The notes below the pieces were generated by a model. That model made no database searches. It was not told the origin of the DNA and worked only from the letters and a program-made list of their open reading frames with translations. From Buchnera aphidicola (Pemphigus obesinymphae) (lineage in GTDB: Bacteria > Pseudomonadota > Gammaproteobacteria > Enterobacterales > Enterobacteriaceae): 60,262 nt of DNA. Shown in pieces: positions 51,668-60,262 of the stretch; position 1 is the first letter of the stretch; each line of letters starts with the position of its first letter. The position numbers were made by a program, and so were the translations under genes. The stretch lies in assembly GCF_026122815.1 (NCBI RefSeq), contig NZ_JAIWQW010000002.1, positions 1-60,262 of the forward strand. Reading direction: 5' to 3'.

Positions 51668-52537
51668 ATGAGTAATAATATTAATTTTTTAAAAAAACCT
51701 AATTGGATAAAAGTAAAAGTATTATCTAATTCGAATAAAATAAATAAAATAAAACATATTTTAAAAATGAATAATTTACATTCTGTTTGTGAAGAGGCTT
51801 TGTGTCCAAATATATCAGAATGTTTTAACAATAATACAGCTACCTTTATGATTTTAGGATCTATATGTACTCGCCGTTGCGGATTTTGTGCAGTAAAAAA
51901 CGGCAGACCTTCTTTACCAGATAAGAATGAAGCTAAAAAATTAGCTTCTGTAATATCAAAAATGAAAATAAATTACGTAGTAATTACATCTGTTACTCGT
52001 GATGATTTACATGATGGGGGAGCTCAACATTTTGTAGATTGTATTAAAGAAATTAGAAAAATGAATAAAATTACTGTAGAAATATTGGTTCCTGATTTTA
52101 GAGGTCGTTGTAAACAAGCATTAGAAATTATCAATAAATTCCCTCCTGATGTATTTAATCACAATATAGAAAATGTGCCACGTTTATATTCCTATGTGCG
52201 TCCGGGAGCTAATTATAATTTGTCACTTAAATTGTTAGAGAAATTCAAATTATATAATCCAGAGATACCTACAAAATCAGGTTTAATGTTAGGATTAGGT
52301 GAAAAAAATAAAGAAATAATATCAGTGATGAATGATCTGCGTTCTCATGGAGTTAATATGATCACATTAGGGCAATATTTACAACCTAGTTCTAAACATC
52401 TTCCTGTGAAAAGATATATTACACCATTAGAATTTAAACAATTTGAAACAGAAGCATATAGAATGGGATTCACAGCTGCTTTTTGTGGTCCTTTAGTTCG
52501 TTCATCTTATCATGCTCATTCTCAATATCATACTTAA
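51668..52537 (+). CDS. lipA: Lipoyl synthase
   Basis: Radical-SAM enzyme inserting two sulfurs into octanoyl domains. It has 289 residues (E. coli 321), the difference being about 30 residues at the N terminus. Auxiliary cluster cysteines are Cys41, Cys46 and Cys52 ([12 protein letters not shown]); radical-SAM cysteines are Cys67, Cys71 and Cys74 (CTRRCGFC). The C-terminal Ser of RSSYH, a ligand of the auxiliary cluster, is kept. It probably depends on ErpA for cluster supply. It is 225 nt after lipB, so it may have its own promoter. Confidence 0.97.
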   Translation: MSNNINFLKKPNWIKVKVLSNSNKINKIKHILKMNNLHSVCEEALCPNISECFNNNTATFMILGSICTRRCGFCAVKNGRPSLPDKNEAKKLASVISKMKINYVVITSVTRDDLHDGGAQHFVDCIKEIRKMNKITVEILVPDFRGRCKQALEIINKFPPDVFNHNIENVPRLYSYVRPGANYNLSLKLLEKFKLYNPEIPTKSGLMLGLGEKNKEIISVMNDLRSHGVNMITLGQYLQPSSKHLPVKRYITPLEFKQFETEAYRMGFTAAFCGPLVRSSYHAHSQYHT

Positions 52538-52707
52538 GTAATGTTTTATATTATATCTTTATCATATTAAAAATACTATAATAAACATTTTTATAAATAA
52601 AAAAATTATATAACTTTTTAGGAATTTTAACGTTATATTGTTATAAAAATAATAAGTAATGTTTTTATTATTTTTTAATAATAAAGATATTAAAAATAAA
52701 TGTTATT

Positions 52708-52738
52708 TTGTTAAAAAAATATGGTAATATTTTATAAT
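52708..52738 (+). promoter_or_regulatory. Candidate pyrF promoter
   Basis: A perfect TATAAT at 52733-52738 lies 27 nt before the pyrF ATG, with TTGTTA at 52708-52713 upstream. The 19 nt spacing is longer than ideal. Confidence 0.4.
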
Positions 52739-52765
52739 CTTTTACTTTTATATTAAGGTTTTTTA

Positions 52766-53476
52766 ATGTCAGAAATTATTTCTAAATTTACTACAAAAAT
52801 TATAATTGCATTAGATTATTCTGACAAAAATAAAGCTTTTAAATTAATAAATAATTTAGACCCTGCTATATATCGCTTAAAAATTGGAAAAAGAATGTTT
52901 TCCATTTTTGGAAGATCTTTCATAGTACAATTAAAAAATCTTGGATTTGATATTTTTCTCGATTTAAAATTTCACGATATACCTAATACAGTTTTTGGAG
53001 CTGTATCGGCTGCAGCGGATTTAGGCGTATGGATGATTAGTATTCATATATCTGGTGGTAGCAAAATGTTGCAAGCTGCAAAATTGGCTTTAAATCCATT
53101 TAAAAAAGATATACCGTTATTAATTGGTATTACTGTATTAACTAGTTTTAATGAACAAGATCTACGAGAAATAGGAGTAAACTCTTCCATTACTGATCAA
53201 GTATTAATGTTATCTACTTTAGCAAAGAAAAATGGTTTAGATGGAGTTGTTTGTCCCGGTACAGAATCGATGAATGTAAAGAAAAAATTAGGTTTTAATT
53301 TCAAAGTTATTTCACCAGCGATTAGGTTAAAAGAAGATCCTGCATATGATCAACAAAAAGTCATCACACCTTCTTTGGCAAAGAAATTTTATGTAGATTA
53401 TATTGTTGTTGGTCGTACTGTAACTTTTTCAAAAAATCCTCTACATACATTAAAAGAAATAAATTCTTTTTTATGA
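52766..53476 (+). CDS. pyrF: Orotidine 5'-phosphate decarboxylase
   Basis: Decarboxylates OMP to UMP, the last step of de novo pyrimidine synthesis; with PyrH it feeds UDP. It has 236 residues (E. coli 245). TIM-barrel motif FLDLKFHDIPNT holds the catalytic Asp/Lys. IALDYSD at the first strand, GVVCPGTESM, SPAIRLKEDPAYDQ and YIVVGRTVTF are conserved. A TAAGGT site precedes the ATG. The following 450 nt are empty. Confidence 0.96.
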   Translation: MSEIISKFTTKIIIALDYSDKNKAFKLINNLDPAIYRLKIGKRMFSIFGRSFIVQLKNLGFDIFLDLKFHDIPNTVFGAVSAAADLGVWMISIHISGGSKMLQAAKLALNPFKKDIPLLIGITVLTSFNEQDLREIGVNSSITDQVLMLSTLAKKNGLDGVVCPGTESMNVKKKLGFNFKVISPAIRLKEDPAYDQQKVITPSLAKKFYVDYIVVGRTVTFSKNPLHTLKEINSFL

Positions 53477-53926
53477 ACATAGTGTAAATATGTATTTTTT
53501 TTGTTTTAAATAAATATATATAATATATGCTTAAATTTATTTTTATTTTTATACAAAATGTAATGAATTAATATTCATATTTTAATATTATTTAAACAAT
53601 TTTATTTTTTTAATATTAAAAATATTAACATAATTTAAATTAATTAAATACTTTATTTAAAATTTTATAAATATTTTTTAGTAATTTTTATTAATTTTAA
53701 ATATTAATAGATTTTATATTTTTCATTTAATTATTAGATTAATAATTTTGTTTATAAAATAGTAATATATAAAATAATTTCATAATTAATTTAAAGTATG
53801 TATTGATATTTATTTTAAATAAATTTTTTGAAATTTTTTTAATATATGTAACATTATATAATTAAATTTTAATTTGCAAAAATATATAAAATTATTGTTA
53901 AAAAGATAATAATTTTGGGGAAATTT
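53477..53926. other. Gene-free region between pyrF and ribA
   Basis: About 450 nt of A/T-rich sequence. No gene, tRNA or strong hairpin was seen. The right end holds the ribA ribosome binding site GGGGA at 53917-53921. I saw no FMN-riboswitch-like conserved core, although a covariance search would be needed to exclude one. Confidence 0.45.
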
Positions 53927-54535
53927 ATGAACTTAAAAAAAAAATTTAAAGCAAAATTACCTACTCCATGGGGCGATTTTTTTATTATTGGATTTGAAGA
54001 AGAAATAGGTATTAAAAATCACATTGCTCTTATTTATGGTGATATTTCTTTAGCTGATCCAATATTAACTAGAATTCATTCAGAATGTTTAACTGGAGAT
54101 GCTTTATTTAGTTTAAGATGTGATTGTGGTTTTCAATTAGAATCAGCATTGATAACTATAGCTAAAGCAGGTAGTGGATTATTAATTTATCATAGACAAG
54201 AAGGCAGGAATATTGGTTTATTAAATAAAATACATGCTTATTATTTACAAGATAAGGGATTAGATACTGTGGAAGCAAATCATAAATTAGGTTTTTCTGC
54301 AGATGAACGTGATTTCACACCTTGTGTCGAAATATTAAAATTATTGAAGATTAATAATATTAGGTTATTAACTAATAATCCATTTAAAATAAAAAAATTA
54401 AAAAATGCAGGTATAAACATTGTAGAAAGAGTAGATCTTATTGTTGGAAGAAATCCTAAAAACTCAAAGTATTTAGATACTAAAGCAAATAAAATGGGAC
54501 ATTTTTTTTCAAAAAGAAATAATTTTCATGATTAA
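53927..54535 (+). CDS. ribA: GTP cyclohydrolase II
   Basis: First step of riboflavin synthesis from GTP. The ATG at 53927 (GGGGA five nt upstream) gives 202 residues (E. coli 196). Zinc cysteines Cys54, Cys65 and Cys67 lie in [19 protein letters not shown] at E. coli numbers. [27 protein letters not shown] and LLTNNPFKI are intact. A TTG four codons upstream overlaps the ribosome binding site and is rejected. Riboflavin supply fits the flavin enzymes Lpd and ApbE. Confidence 0.96.
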   Translation: MNLKKKFKAKLPTPWGDFFIIGFEEEIGIKNHIALIYGDISLADPILTRIHSECLTGDALFSLRCDCGFQLESALITIAKAGSGLLIYHRQEGRNIGLLNKIHAYYLQDKGLDTVEANHKLGFSADERDFTPCVEILKLLKINNIRLLTNNPFKIKKLKNAGINIVERVDLIVGRNPKNSKYLDTKANKMGHFFSKRNNFHD

Positions 54536-55021
54536 TATTAATTTTGATAATTATATCAATAATTAAAAGATATTTATGAAATGTTTTAGCAATTTATAAA
54601 AAATTATTTGTATATAAAATTATTAAATATAAAATAACAATGATTAAATTCAAATAAAATATTATAGTTAAATTTTATAAATAAATAAGATAATTTAGTT
54701 TAAACCTTCTACTACTTATAATAGAAGGTATTAAACAATTCTATAAAGAACATTAATAAAAATATTTAATAAATTACGATTTGTTTTAGTAAAATTAAAT
54801 ATGTTAGAATTTTTCATTCATTAAAAAAATAATATGTTTAGTATGTTAATTTTTATCAATATTTGAGATCCATATTGATCTATTGATATTTTAATATATG
54901 AAATATTTTTAATTTGAAATTATTAAATATTAAAATTTATATAAAAATATAAATAATAATTTATACATTAATTTTATTTTTTATCTTGTTTTTTTTGCTT
55001 AGAAAAATTTGTTTTAAAAAA
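54536..55021. other. Convergent ribA/hns intergenic region
   Basis: 486 nt without a gene. Its main feature is the long hairpin at 54698-54736. The rest is A/T-rich, and I saw nothing else that can be supported. Confidence 0.5.
54698..54736. terminator. Long hairpin between convergent ribA and hns
   Basis: GTTTAAACCTTCTA (54698-54711) pairs fully with 54722-54736 apart from one bulged A at 54730; the loop is 10 nt. It lacks an adjacent T run on both strands. Its position between convergent genes suggests a shared terminator, but it is 163 nt after ribA and 286 nt from hns, so another role is possible. Confidence 0.5.
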
Positions 55022-55429
55022 CTATAATAGAAAATCTTCTAAATTTTTCCCTTTGTCTAAAATGGCATTTTTAATTATAGCAGGTGTTCGTCCTTGTCCT
55101 GTCCACGTTTTGTAGTCACCATTTTCATCGATATATTTATATTTTGCAGGTCTTGTAGCTCTTTTAGGTTTTCCTATATTTTTATTTGATGTCATTGTTT
55201 GTAATAATTCATTTGGATCGATACCATCTGCTATTAGCATTTCACGATATTGTTGTAATTTTCTTGTTTTTTCTTTTATTTCCGCTTGAGCTTGATTTTC
55301 TTCTTCTCTTCTTTCATTAACAACTGCTTCTAATTTTTCTAACATTTCTTCTAAAGTTTCTAAAGAACATTCTCGTGCTTGAGCTCGGAGTGTACGAATA
55401 TTATTAAGAATTTTCAGTGTTTCGTTCAT
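55022..55429 (-). CDS. hns: Nucleoid-associated protein H-NS
   Basis: Binds and bridges AT-rich DNA. It has 135 residues (E. coli 137), and is very highly conserved. The N-terminal oligomerisation helices ([20 protein letters not shown] to about 80) are followed by the C-terminal DNA-binding domain with [21 protein letters not shown], including the QGR minor-groove motif. The linker is [23 protein letters not shown] precedes the ATG. It is flanked by two long empty regions. Confidence 0.97.
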   Translation of the reverse strand: MNETLKILNNIRTLRAQARECSLETLEEMLEKLEAVVNERREEENQAQAEIKEKTRKLQQYREMLIADGIDPNELLQTMTSNKNIGKPKRATRPAKYKYIDENGDYKTWTGQGRTPAIIKNAILDKGKNLEDFLL

Positions 55430-56158
55430 AGTACCATCTCAGAATATGATTAAAAAACTGTATTTTTTGTAAAAATACATTTTGAATATTTATGGTTATT
55501 TTTGTAAAAATTCATTTTAAATTTTTAATACATATTAAAATATAAATAGTCGTTAATATTTAATATGTATTTTTATTAAAAAATTAATATATATCAATAT
55601 ATATATTTTATATATAAAAAAGTAAATAAAATTAAATTTTTATATTTATAATAATAAAAAAATATTTAAGTATCAATACTTATATTTTTGGTTTTTCAAA
55701 TATATTAAAATTAATATCAATATTTTATAAAAATATAACTTTTATATTATATTAAAATAATTCATTATTATACAATATATATTAAATATATAATAATTAA
55801 ATTTTATATTTATATATTAACATATATTTTTATAAAAAATTCTTTATTCATCATAAAATATAACTTTCATAAATTTTATCTAATGTATTTTATTTATATA
55901 TAAACAATTTTAATTTTTTATTTATATTTGGAAATATAATATCTAAAAAAATAATTATTAAATATAATAAAGATATAGTGTTATTACTTCATAATTTATT
56001 TATTAATTTTATATTTAATATTTTAAATATTTAAAATAATAATTTATTTTGATTGAAAAATAAAGATTTTATTTTTTTAGATATTTTTTTTAATTCAAAA
56101 ATGTTCTTAAAAAGAATATGTTCGTTTAGATATACTCTGTAATATAAAAATTTTATGT
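55430..56158. other. Gene-free region between cls and hns
   Basis: 729 nt of extremely A/T-rich sequence. No ORF, tRNA or convincing hairpin was seen. The part nearest 55430 should hold the hns promoter. Confidence 0.45.
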
Positions 56159-57625
56159 TTATAACAAAGGATTAAAAAAATAAAAAAAATTTTCTAATAT
56201 TATTTTCCAATGAGAACGAATAGACCATAATTTTTTATCTAATAATCTAGAGTGAGAAATATATTCATATTGTATAGATGCTAAATCTTTACCAAATTGA
56301 CTATTATCAATTACAAGAGTAATTTCAAAATTTAACCATAAACTTCGCATATCCAAATTAGCAGTACCAATTAAACTTAATTGCTGATCTACCAAAATAC
56401 TTTTACTATGTAATAATCCTTTCTCAAATAAATATATTTTCACACCAGCATCTAACAATTCACTAAAAAAAGCTCGACTAGCCCATTTTACTAAAAGAGA
56501 ATCATTGTATCTTGGTATGATAATACTCACCTTTATACCTCTTTGTGCTGCTGTACAAATAGCATGGAGTACATCATCACTTGGTACTAAATATGGAGTA
56601 GTTATAATTAATTCTTTTCTAGCTGAATAAATAGCTGTCAATAAAGCTTGATGAATCATATTTTTAGGAAATCCAGGACCTGAAGCAATTACTTGAATTG
56701 AATTATGTTTTTTTTTTAATTTTAAAAAATTTTTATTTTTTTTTGGTGTTTTTGGTAGAATTTTTTTACCTGTTTCAATTTCCCAGTCACAAGAATAGAT
56801 AATTCCAACAGTACTTGCTATAGGCCCTTCTATTCGAGCCATTAAATCAATCCATTGTCCTACTCCAGCAGATTGCTTAAACAAACGAGGATCAACTAAA
56901 TTCATACTTCCAGTATATGTAATATAATTATCTATTAAGATAACTTTTCTGTGTTGTCTTAAATCAATACGACGTATAAATATACGGAATATATTAATTT
57001 TTAAAGCTTCTACTACTTGTATACCGGAATTTCGCATTATTTGTGCCCATTTACTGCGGAAAAAATCAACACTACCAGCTGAATCTAACATTAATCTACA
57101 ATGTATACCTCTTTTTGCTGATGAGATCAAAGCGTTGGCGACATCATCTGCCAAACCACCAGGTTTCCATATATAAAATACCATTTCTATATTATTTTTA
57201 GCTAAATAAATATCATGTATTAAAGTTTTTATTATTTCTTTTGCATTAGTTAATAATTTTAGCTGATCACATTTAATTCCTGATATACCTTGTCTATGTT
57301 TACATAATTGGAACAATGAAGTAGCAACGTCACTATTTTTTTTTTCAAAGAAAGTTTCACAAGATTTAAAATCAGTTAACCAAACATTAGTTTTTGACCA
57401 TATTTTATTAGCTAATTGAAATCTTCTTTCGCTTAAGTATAATTTACCAAAAAATAACCAGGTAATAATTCCAATTATAGGAAAAATATAAATAATTAAA
57501 AACCATGCTATAGCAGCTGGTGTAGAATGTCTTTTAGTAAGTATTTGGTAAGTTATACTAATTAATATTATCCAATATCCAAAAAAGAATAGCCAAGTAA
57601 ATAGAGATATATATAGAGTAGTCAT
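56159..57625 (-). CDS. cls: Cardiolipin synthase A
   Basis: Condenses two phosphatidylglycerol molecules to cardiolipin and glycerol at the inner membrane. It has 488 residues (E. coli ClsA 486). Two N-terminal transmembrane segments (about 5-27 and 36-60) precede two phospholipase-D motifs: [18 protein letters not shown] from His225 and [18 protein letters not shown] from His406. It is complete and well conserved. In E. coli cls lies near tonB-yciA-yciB-yciC; kch, yciI and tonB are gone here. Confidence 0.95.
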   Translation of the reverse strand: MTTLYISLFTWLFFFGYWIILISITYQILTKRHSTPAAIAWFLIIYIFPIIGIITWLFFGKLYLSERRFQLANKIWSKTNVWLTDFKSCETFFEKKNSDVATSLFQLCKHRQGISGIKCDQLKLLTNAKEIIKTLIHDIYLAKNNIEMVFYIWKPGGLADDVANALISSAKRGIHCRLMLDSAGSVDFFRSKWAQIMRNSGIQVVEALKINIFRIFIRRIDLRQHRKVILIDNYITYTGSMNLVDPRLFKQSAGVGQWIDLMARIEGPIASTVGIIYSCDWEIETGKKILPKTPKKNKNFLKLKKKHNSIQVIASGPGFPKNMIHQALLTAIYSARKELIITTPYLVPSDDVLHAICTAAQRGIKVSIIIPRYNDSLLVKWASRAFFSELLDAGVKIYLFEKGLLHSKSILVDQQLSLIGTANLDMRSLWLNFEITLVIDNSQFGKDLASIQYEYISHSRLLDKKLWSIRSHWKIILENFFYFFNPLL

Positions 57626-57807
57626 CTAATTGAAGTCCTCTTTACGCTACTATAATATATAAATAGTTATACTTATCTTAAACAATTATTTTAAATATTA
57701 TTTATCAGAAAAAATTATAACTACAGCAGATATTATTATTTTTAATAAAAAAAATATATTGTAAGGGTTTATAGTATTAGAGACATAATCTATATTTAAA
57801 CTTTAAT

Positions 57808-58230
57808 TTAAATAACATTTATAGGGAATATAGCACGAGATTTTCCATTTTGGTCAATAGCTACGTAAATAAATATTGCTTCAGTAGCACAATAAAATTG
57901 ACTATTTTTTTTAAAAAAAATTTTTTTAATCCATATTTCTACGTTGATAGTAAGAGAACTGATACCTGTTTTAATACAGTTTGCGTAACATTTTACTATA
58001 TCACCAACAGATATTGATCTCAAAAAAATCATATTATCAACACGAACAGTTGCTACTGGTCCTTTAGCTATTTCTTTTGCTAGAATAGCTCCTCCAATGT
58101 CCATTTGTGACATAATCCATCCACCGAATATATTTCCGTTCGCATTAGTATTAGCTGGCATAGCTAGAGTTTGAAGTACTATTTCACCTTTTGGAAATCG
58201 ATTGTAATTTTCTATTTTTTTTATGATCAT
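57808..58230 (-). CDS. yciA: Acyl-CoA thioesterase YciA
   Basis: Hot-dog-fold hydrolase of acyl-CoA thioesters with broad substrate range. It has 140 residues (E. coli 132). The central NANGNIFGGWIMSQMDIGGAILAKE segment carries the catalytic Asp; VATVRVDNMIFLR and GDIVKCYANC follow. It forms a tight minus-strand run yciC-yciB-yciA (19-25 nt gaps). Its physiological role in E. coli is itself unsettled. Confidence 0.94.
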   Translation of the reverse strand: MIIKKIENYNRFPKGEIVLQTLAMPANTNANGNIFGGWIMSQMDIGGAILAKEIAKGPVATVRVDNMIFLRSISVGDIVKCYANCIKTGISSLTINVEIWIKKIFFKKNSQFYCATEAIFIYVAIDQNGKSRAIFPINVI

Positions 58231-58255
58231 TGTATAAATTTCACATAGTAATAAA

Positions 58256-58789
58256 TTATTTTTCTTTTGAATTACAATAATTAATGTAAATAACAGATAG
58301 TATCACACAAATAATTGTTAATATTGTTAAACCAAAAATTTTAAAATTGACCCAGGTATTCTCTGAAAAAAAGAATGTAATATATAGATTTATTATACTA
58401 CAAGAAAGAAAAAAAATGGCCCATATAAAATCTAGTTTTTTCCATATCATATTAGGTAAAATTAATTCTTTTCCTAGTATTTTCTTTAAAAATGATTCTT
58501 TTTTCCATTTTTGATAAATAAGTAAATATAAAAACATTAAAAAATAAATAACAGTAATTTTACATTTCATATAATTACTGTTATGAATTAATAAACTAAA
58601 AGATCCAAAGAGTAAAATAGTAATAAAATTAAATAAATACATTTTATCTATTTTTTTATTAAAATAAAAATTAATGACAAATACCAAACCAGAAAATAAA
58701 ATTAGTAATTTTATAGCTAAAAACATGTCATATTTTTGATAAGCTATAAAAAATATGACTGTCGATATCAAATTAAAAATATATTTCAT
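58256..58789 (-). CDS. yciB: Inner membrane septation protein YciB
   Basis: Polytopic inner-membrane protein (IspZ/intracellular septation protein A in older names) with about five transmembrane segments. It has 177 residues (E. coli 179). Conserved: CKITVIYFLMFLYLLI, LGKELILPNMIWKKLDFIWAIFF, NTWVNFKIFGLTILTII. In E. coli it interacts with envelope and division proteins; it persists here although the fts genes are not at their usual locus. Confidence 0.93.
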   Translation of the reverse strand: MKYIFNLISTVIFFIAYQKYDMFLAIKLLILFSGLVFVINFYFNKKIDKMYLFNFITILLFGSFSLLIHNSNYMKCKITVIYFLMFLYLLIYQKWKKESFLKKILGKELILPNMIWKKLDFIWAIFFLSCSIINLYITFFFSENTWVNFKIFGLTILTIICVILSVIYINYCNSKEK

Positions 58790-58808
58790 CTTACAGTACC
58801 CGAAAACT

Positions 58809-59552
58809 TTAATTTATACGAAATAACATATAAAAACGATATAAATGAATAATAAAAGAAGAAAATATTAAATTTTGTATAAAAAAAAGAAATAAAAAAG
58901 TTATATTTAAACACGACATATTACAATATAGAGATATCGACAAACATAAAAATTTTAAAAATAACCATAATAGTAAAGATGGGAAAATAATTTTAAATCT
59001 TTTATATACTATATGTAAACTATATAATATAGATTTAGATATGGAAGTGTTTTCTATAGATGAAATAATAGGAGATAATGATAAAAAACTTGAAAATAAT
59101 ATGCCAGGAATAAAAAAACATATAAAACTTAATTTTATTATGACGATTAAAACGATAATTAATATTAACAAATTATTAAACGATTTCTTTAAAACAGAAA
59201 AAAACAAAGAAAACGTGACATTTTCACCTGAAGAAACAATATTAATTAAACTAATTACGCTACTAAATAAAATTGTATTGCCGATTATAGAAGATAATAT
59301 TTTTGATAAAGATAATTTTAGTAATATTATTTTTTGTTCAAAACTCATATTTTCTATTAAATCAAATAATTCAGATAAAGTGATTGCTGTTCCTTCATAT
59401 AAACAAGATATTTTTTTTATATCCGGTGTAATTAAAACATTTAATAATATTAGAAGAAAAGTAATAAAAAAAGAAATTAATATGATATATGAAATATTGT
59501 TGTAGATAAAATAACGAGTATCGCGATATAACATGTTTTTAGTAATAAGCAT
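58809..59552 (-). CDS. yciC: Inner membrane protein YciC (UPF0259)
   Basis: Multi-pass inner-membrane protein of unknown function. The ATG at 59552 gives 247 residues, exactly the E. coli length, with an AAGGA 8 nt upstream. An in-frame ATG at 59618 would overlap the trpA end region and is rejected. Conserved: YRDTRYFIYNN, LFDLIENMSFEQKIILL, FIPGILFSSFLSLSPII and the terminal LYRFYMLFRIN. About six transmembrane segments are predicted. A 154-codon antisense open frame inside it is a shadow. Confidence 0.92.
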   Translation of the reverse strand: MLITKNMLYRDTRYFIYNNISYIILISFFITFLLILLNVLITPDIKKISCLYEGTAITLSELFDLIENMSFEQKIILLKLSLSKILSSIIGNTILFSSVISLINIVSSGENVTFSLFFSVLKKSFNNLLILIIVLIVIIKLSFICFFIPGILFSSFLSLSPIISSIENTSISKSILYSLHIVYKRFKIIFPSLLLWLFLKFLCLSISLYCNMSCLNITFLFLFFIQNLIFSSFIIHLYRFYMLFRIN

Positions 59553-59604
59553 ATGGAAATCCTTATCTATTTTGTTAATGTTGAAATAATATAGAAAATT
59601 ACAT

Positions 59605-60262
59605 TTATTTAGTTGCATTTTTTAAAATTTTTACTAAATTAATCAAATTTAAAAACATTTTTTCTAAGTTAGATAAATCGTGTTCAATGACTTTAATTAT
59701 CACAGATCCACAAATGACTCCTGACGCGCCAGATAAAAGAGATTTTTTAATTTGCAATTCGTTAGAAATACCGAAACCTTGAATAATAGGAGCAGAATTA
59801 TATTTTTTTAACTGTTTTATTACACTTTTTAAAGATTTTTCTTTATATTTGTTTATACCTGTTACACCCGATCTGGACAATAAATATATGTAACCTTTAC
59901 TAGATAAAGCTATTTCACGTATTAGATTTTCATTAGCATCAGGAGGACAAATAAAAACAGGATTAATATTTTGGGAAATTGATATTTTATAAAAATATTT
60001 CGATTCTTCGATAGGTAAATCTGCTATTAGTACCGAATCAATTGATATATGAGAACACTCTATATAAAATTTTTCAACACCCTTATTAAAAATAATATTT
60101 GCATAAGTTAAAAGACCAATAGGTAGAATTGGATATCTATTTCTTATAATAGATAACATTTCAAAACATTTTTTTAATGTGATGCCAGAAGATAATGCTC
60201 TTAAATTCGCTTTTTGTATAATAATACCATCTGCTACCGGATCTGAAAACGGAATACCTAAT
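59605..60262 (-). CDS. trpA: Tryptophan synthase alpha subunit (5' end beyond window)
   Basis: Cleaves indole-3-glycerol phosphate to indole and glyceraldehyde 3-phosphate; the indole goes to TrpB. The frame stays open to the window edge, reading LGIPFSDPVADG at the cut, so about 50 N-terminal residues including the catalytic Glu49 equivalent lie outside. The catalytic Asp of VADG, YLLSRSGVTG and IIQGFGISNELQ are present. The ATG at 60159 is internal. It supplies tryptophan to the host. yciC follows downstream, as in E. coli apart from ompW. Confidence 0.96.
   Translation of the reverse strand, partial: LGIPFSDPVADGIIIQKANLRALSSGITLKKCFEMLSIIRNRYPILPIGLLTYANIIFNKGVEKFYIECSHISIDSVLIADLPIEESKYFYKISISQNINPVFICPPDANENLIREIALSSKGYIYLLSRSGVTGINKYKEKSLKSVIKQLKKYNSAPIIQGFGISNELQIKKSLLSGASGVICGSVIIKVIEHDLSNLEKMFLNLINLVKILKNATK

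Noticed and set aside
53477-53926. FMN riboswitch ahead of ribA
   Set aside because: I found no GC-rich conserved core or multi-stem structure; only a GGGGA ribosome binding site is clear.
59041-59505. 154-codon open frame on the plus strand
   Set aside because: It is antisense to yciC, which matches E. coli YciC over its full length and has a ribosome binding site. The antisense peptide resembles nothing known.

Overview
The window is a very AT-rich bacterial chromosome segment. Its genes are close homologues of Escherichia coli genes, in E. coli-like but collapsed order, with long ORF-free AT-rich gaps where E. coli has further genes. The 16S rRNA gene has no 23S or 5S gene behind it; only tRNA-Ile and tRNA-Ala follow. 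There is no mobile element, CRISPR array, phage or obvious horizontally acquired gene. Together this points to Buchnera aphidicola, the primary endosymbiont of aphids. I cannot name the strain. It appears more reduced than the well-known large-genome strains, because the division/murein cluster and dxr are not at their expected sites. These assignments rest on protein and gene-order recognition from memory, not on database searches.

Layout. 1-7116: last codons of lpd and its terminator, then on the minus strand mtn, erpA, a 1.2 kb empty stretch where the dcw (mur/fts) cluster is expected, rsmH, ilvH, ilvI and apbE. 7696-16025: degP, then dapD and map (minus), then rpsB-tsf-pyrH-frr, a 0.9 kb gap at the dxr position, and uppS. 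16306-30216: bamA, fabZ, rnhB, dnaE (skp and lpx genes absent), proS (minus), flhB-flhA, argS (minus). 30485-34626: promoter, boxA, rrs, tRNA-Ile, tRNA-Ala, gloB and rnhA (minus), dnaQ and tRNA-Asp with its own strong promoter. 35049-42717: gpt, grpE, rnfH, smpB, tadA, acpS and the minus-strand lepA-lepB-rnc-era cluster. 43141-54535: mnmA, hflD, purB, fabI, rnb, ychE, lipB, lipA, pyrF, ribA. 55022-60262: minus-strand hns, cls, yciA, yciB, yciC and a trpA cut by the window edge.

Functionally the segment covers translation (rpsB, tsf, frr, lepA, smpB, map, argS, proS, rrs, tRNAs, tadA, mnmA), replication and RNA turnover (dnaE, dnaQ, rnhA, rnhB, rnc, rnb), essential amino acid supply for the host (ilvIH, dapD, trpA), cofactors and lipids (lipA, lipB, ribA, fabI, fabZ, acpS, cls), nucleotides (pyrH, pyrF, purB, gpt), envelope protein handling (bamA, degP, lepB) and the flagellar-type export gate (flhA, flhB).

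I found no convincing undescribed system. The observations most worth checking are lineage-specific changes inside conserved genes: FlhB with NPIH in place of the NPTH autocleavage motif, RNase III with Asn in place of metal-ligand Asp114 (while the RNase III stem flanking 16S is perfect), ProRS without its editing domain, and RNase HII with GCG in place of GRG. Others are the loss of the dcw cluster and dxr while uppS and rsmH persist, the antisense overlap of gloB with tRNA-Ala, and several long perfect inverted repeats.
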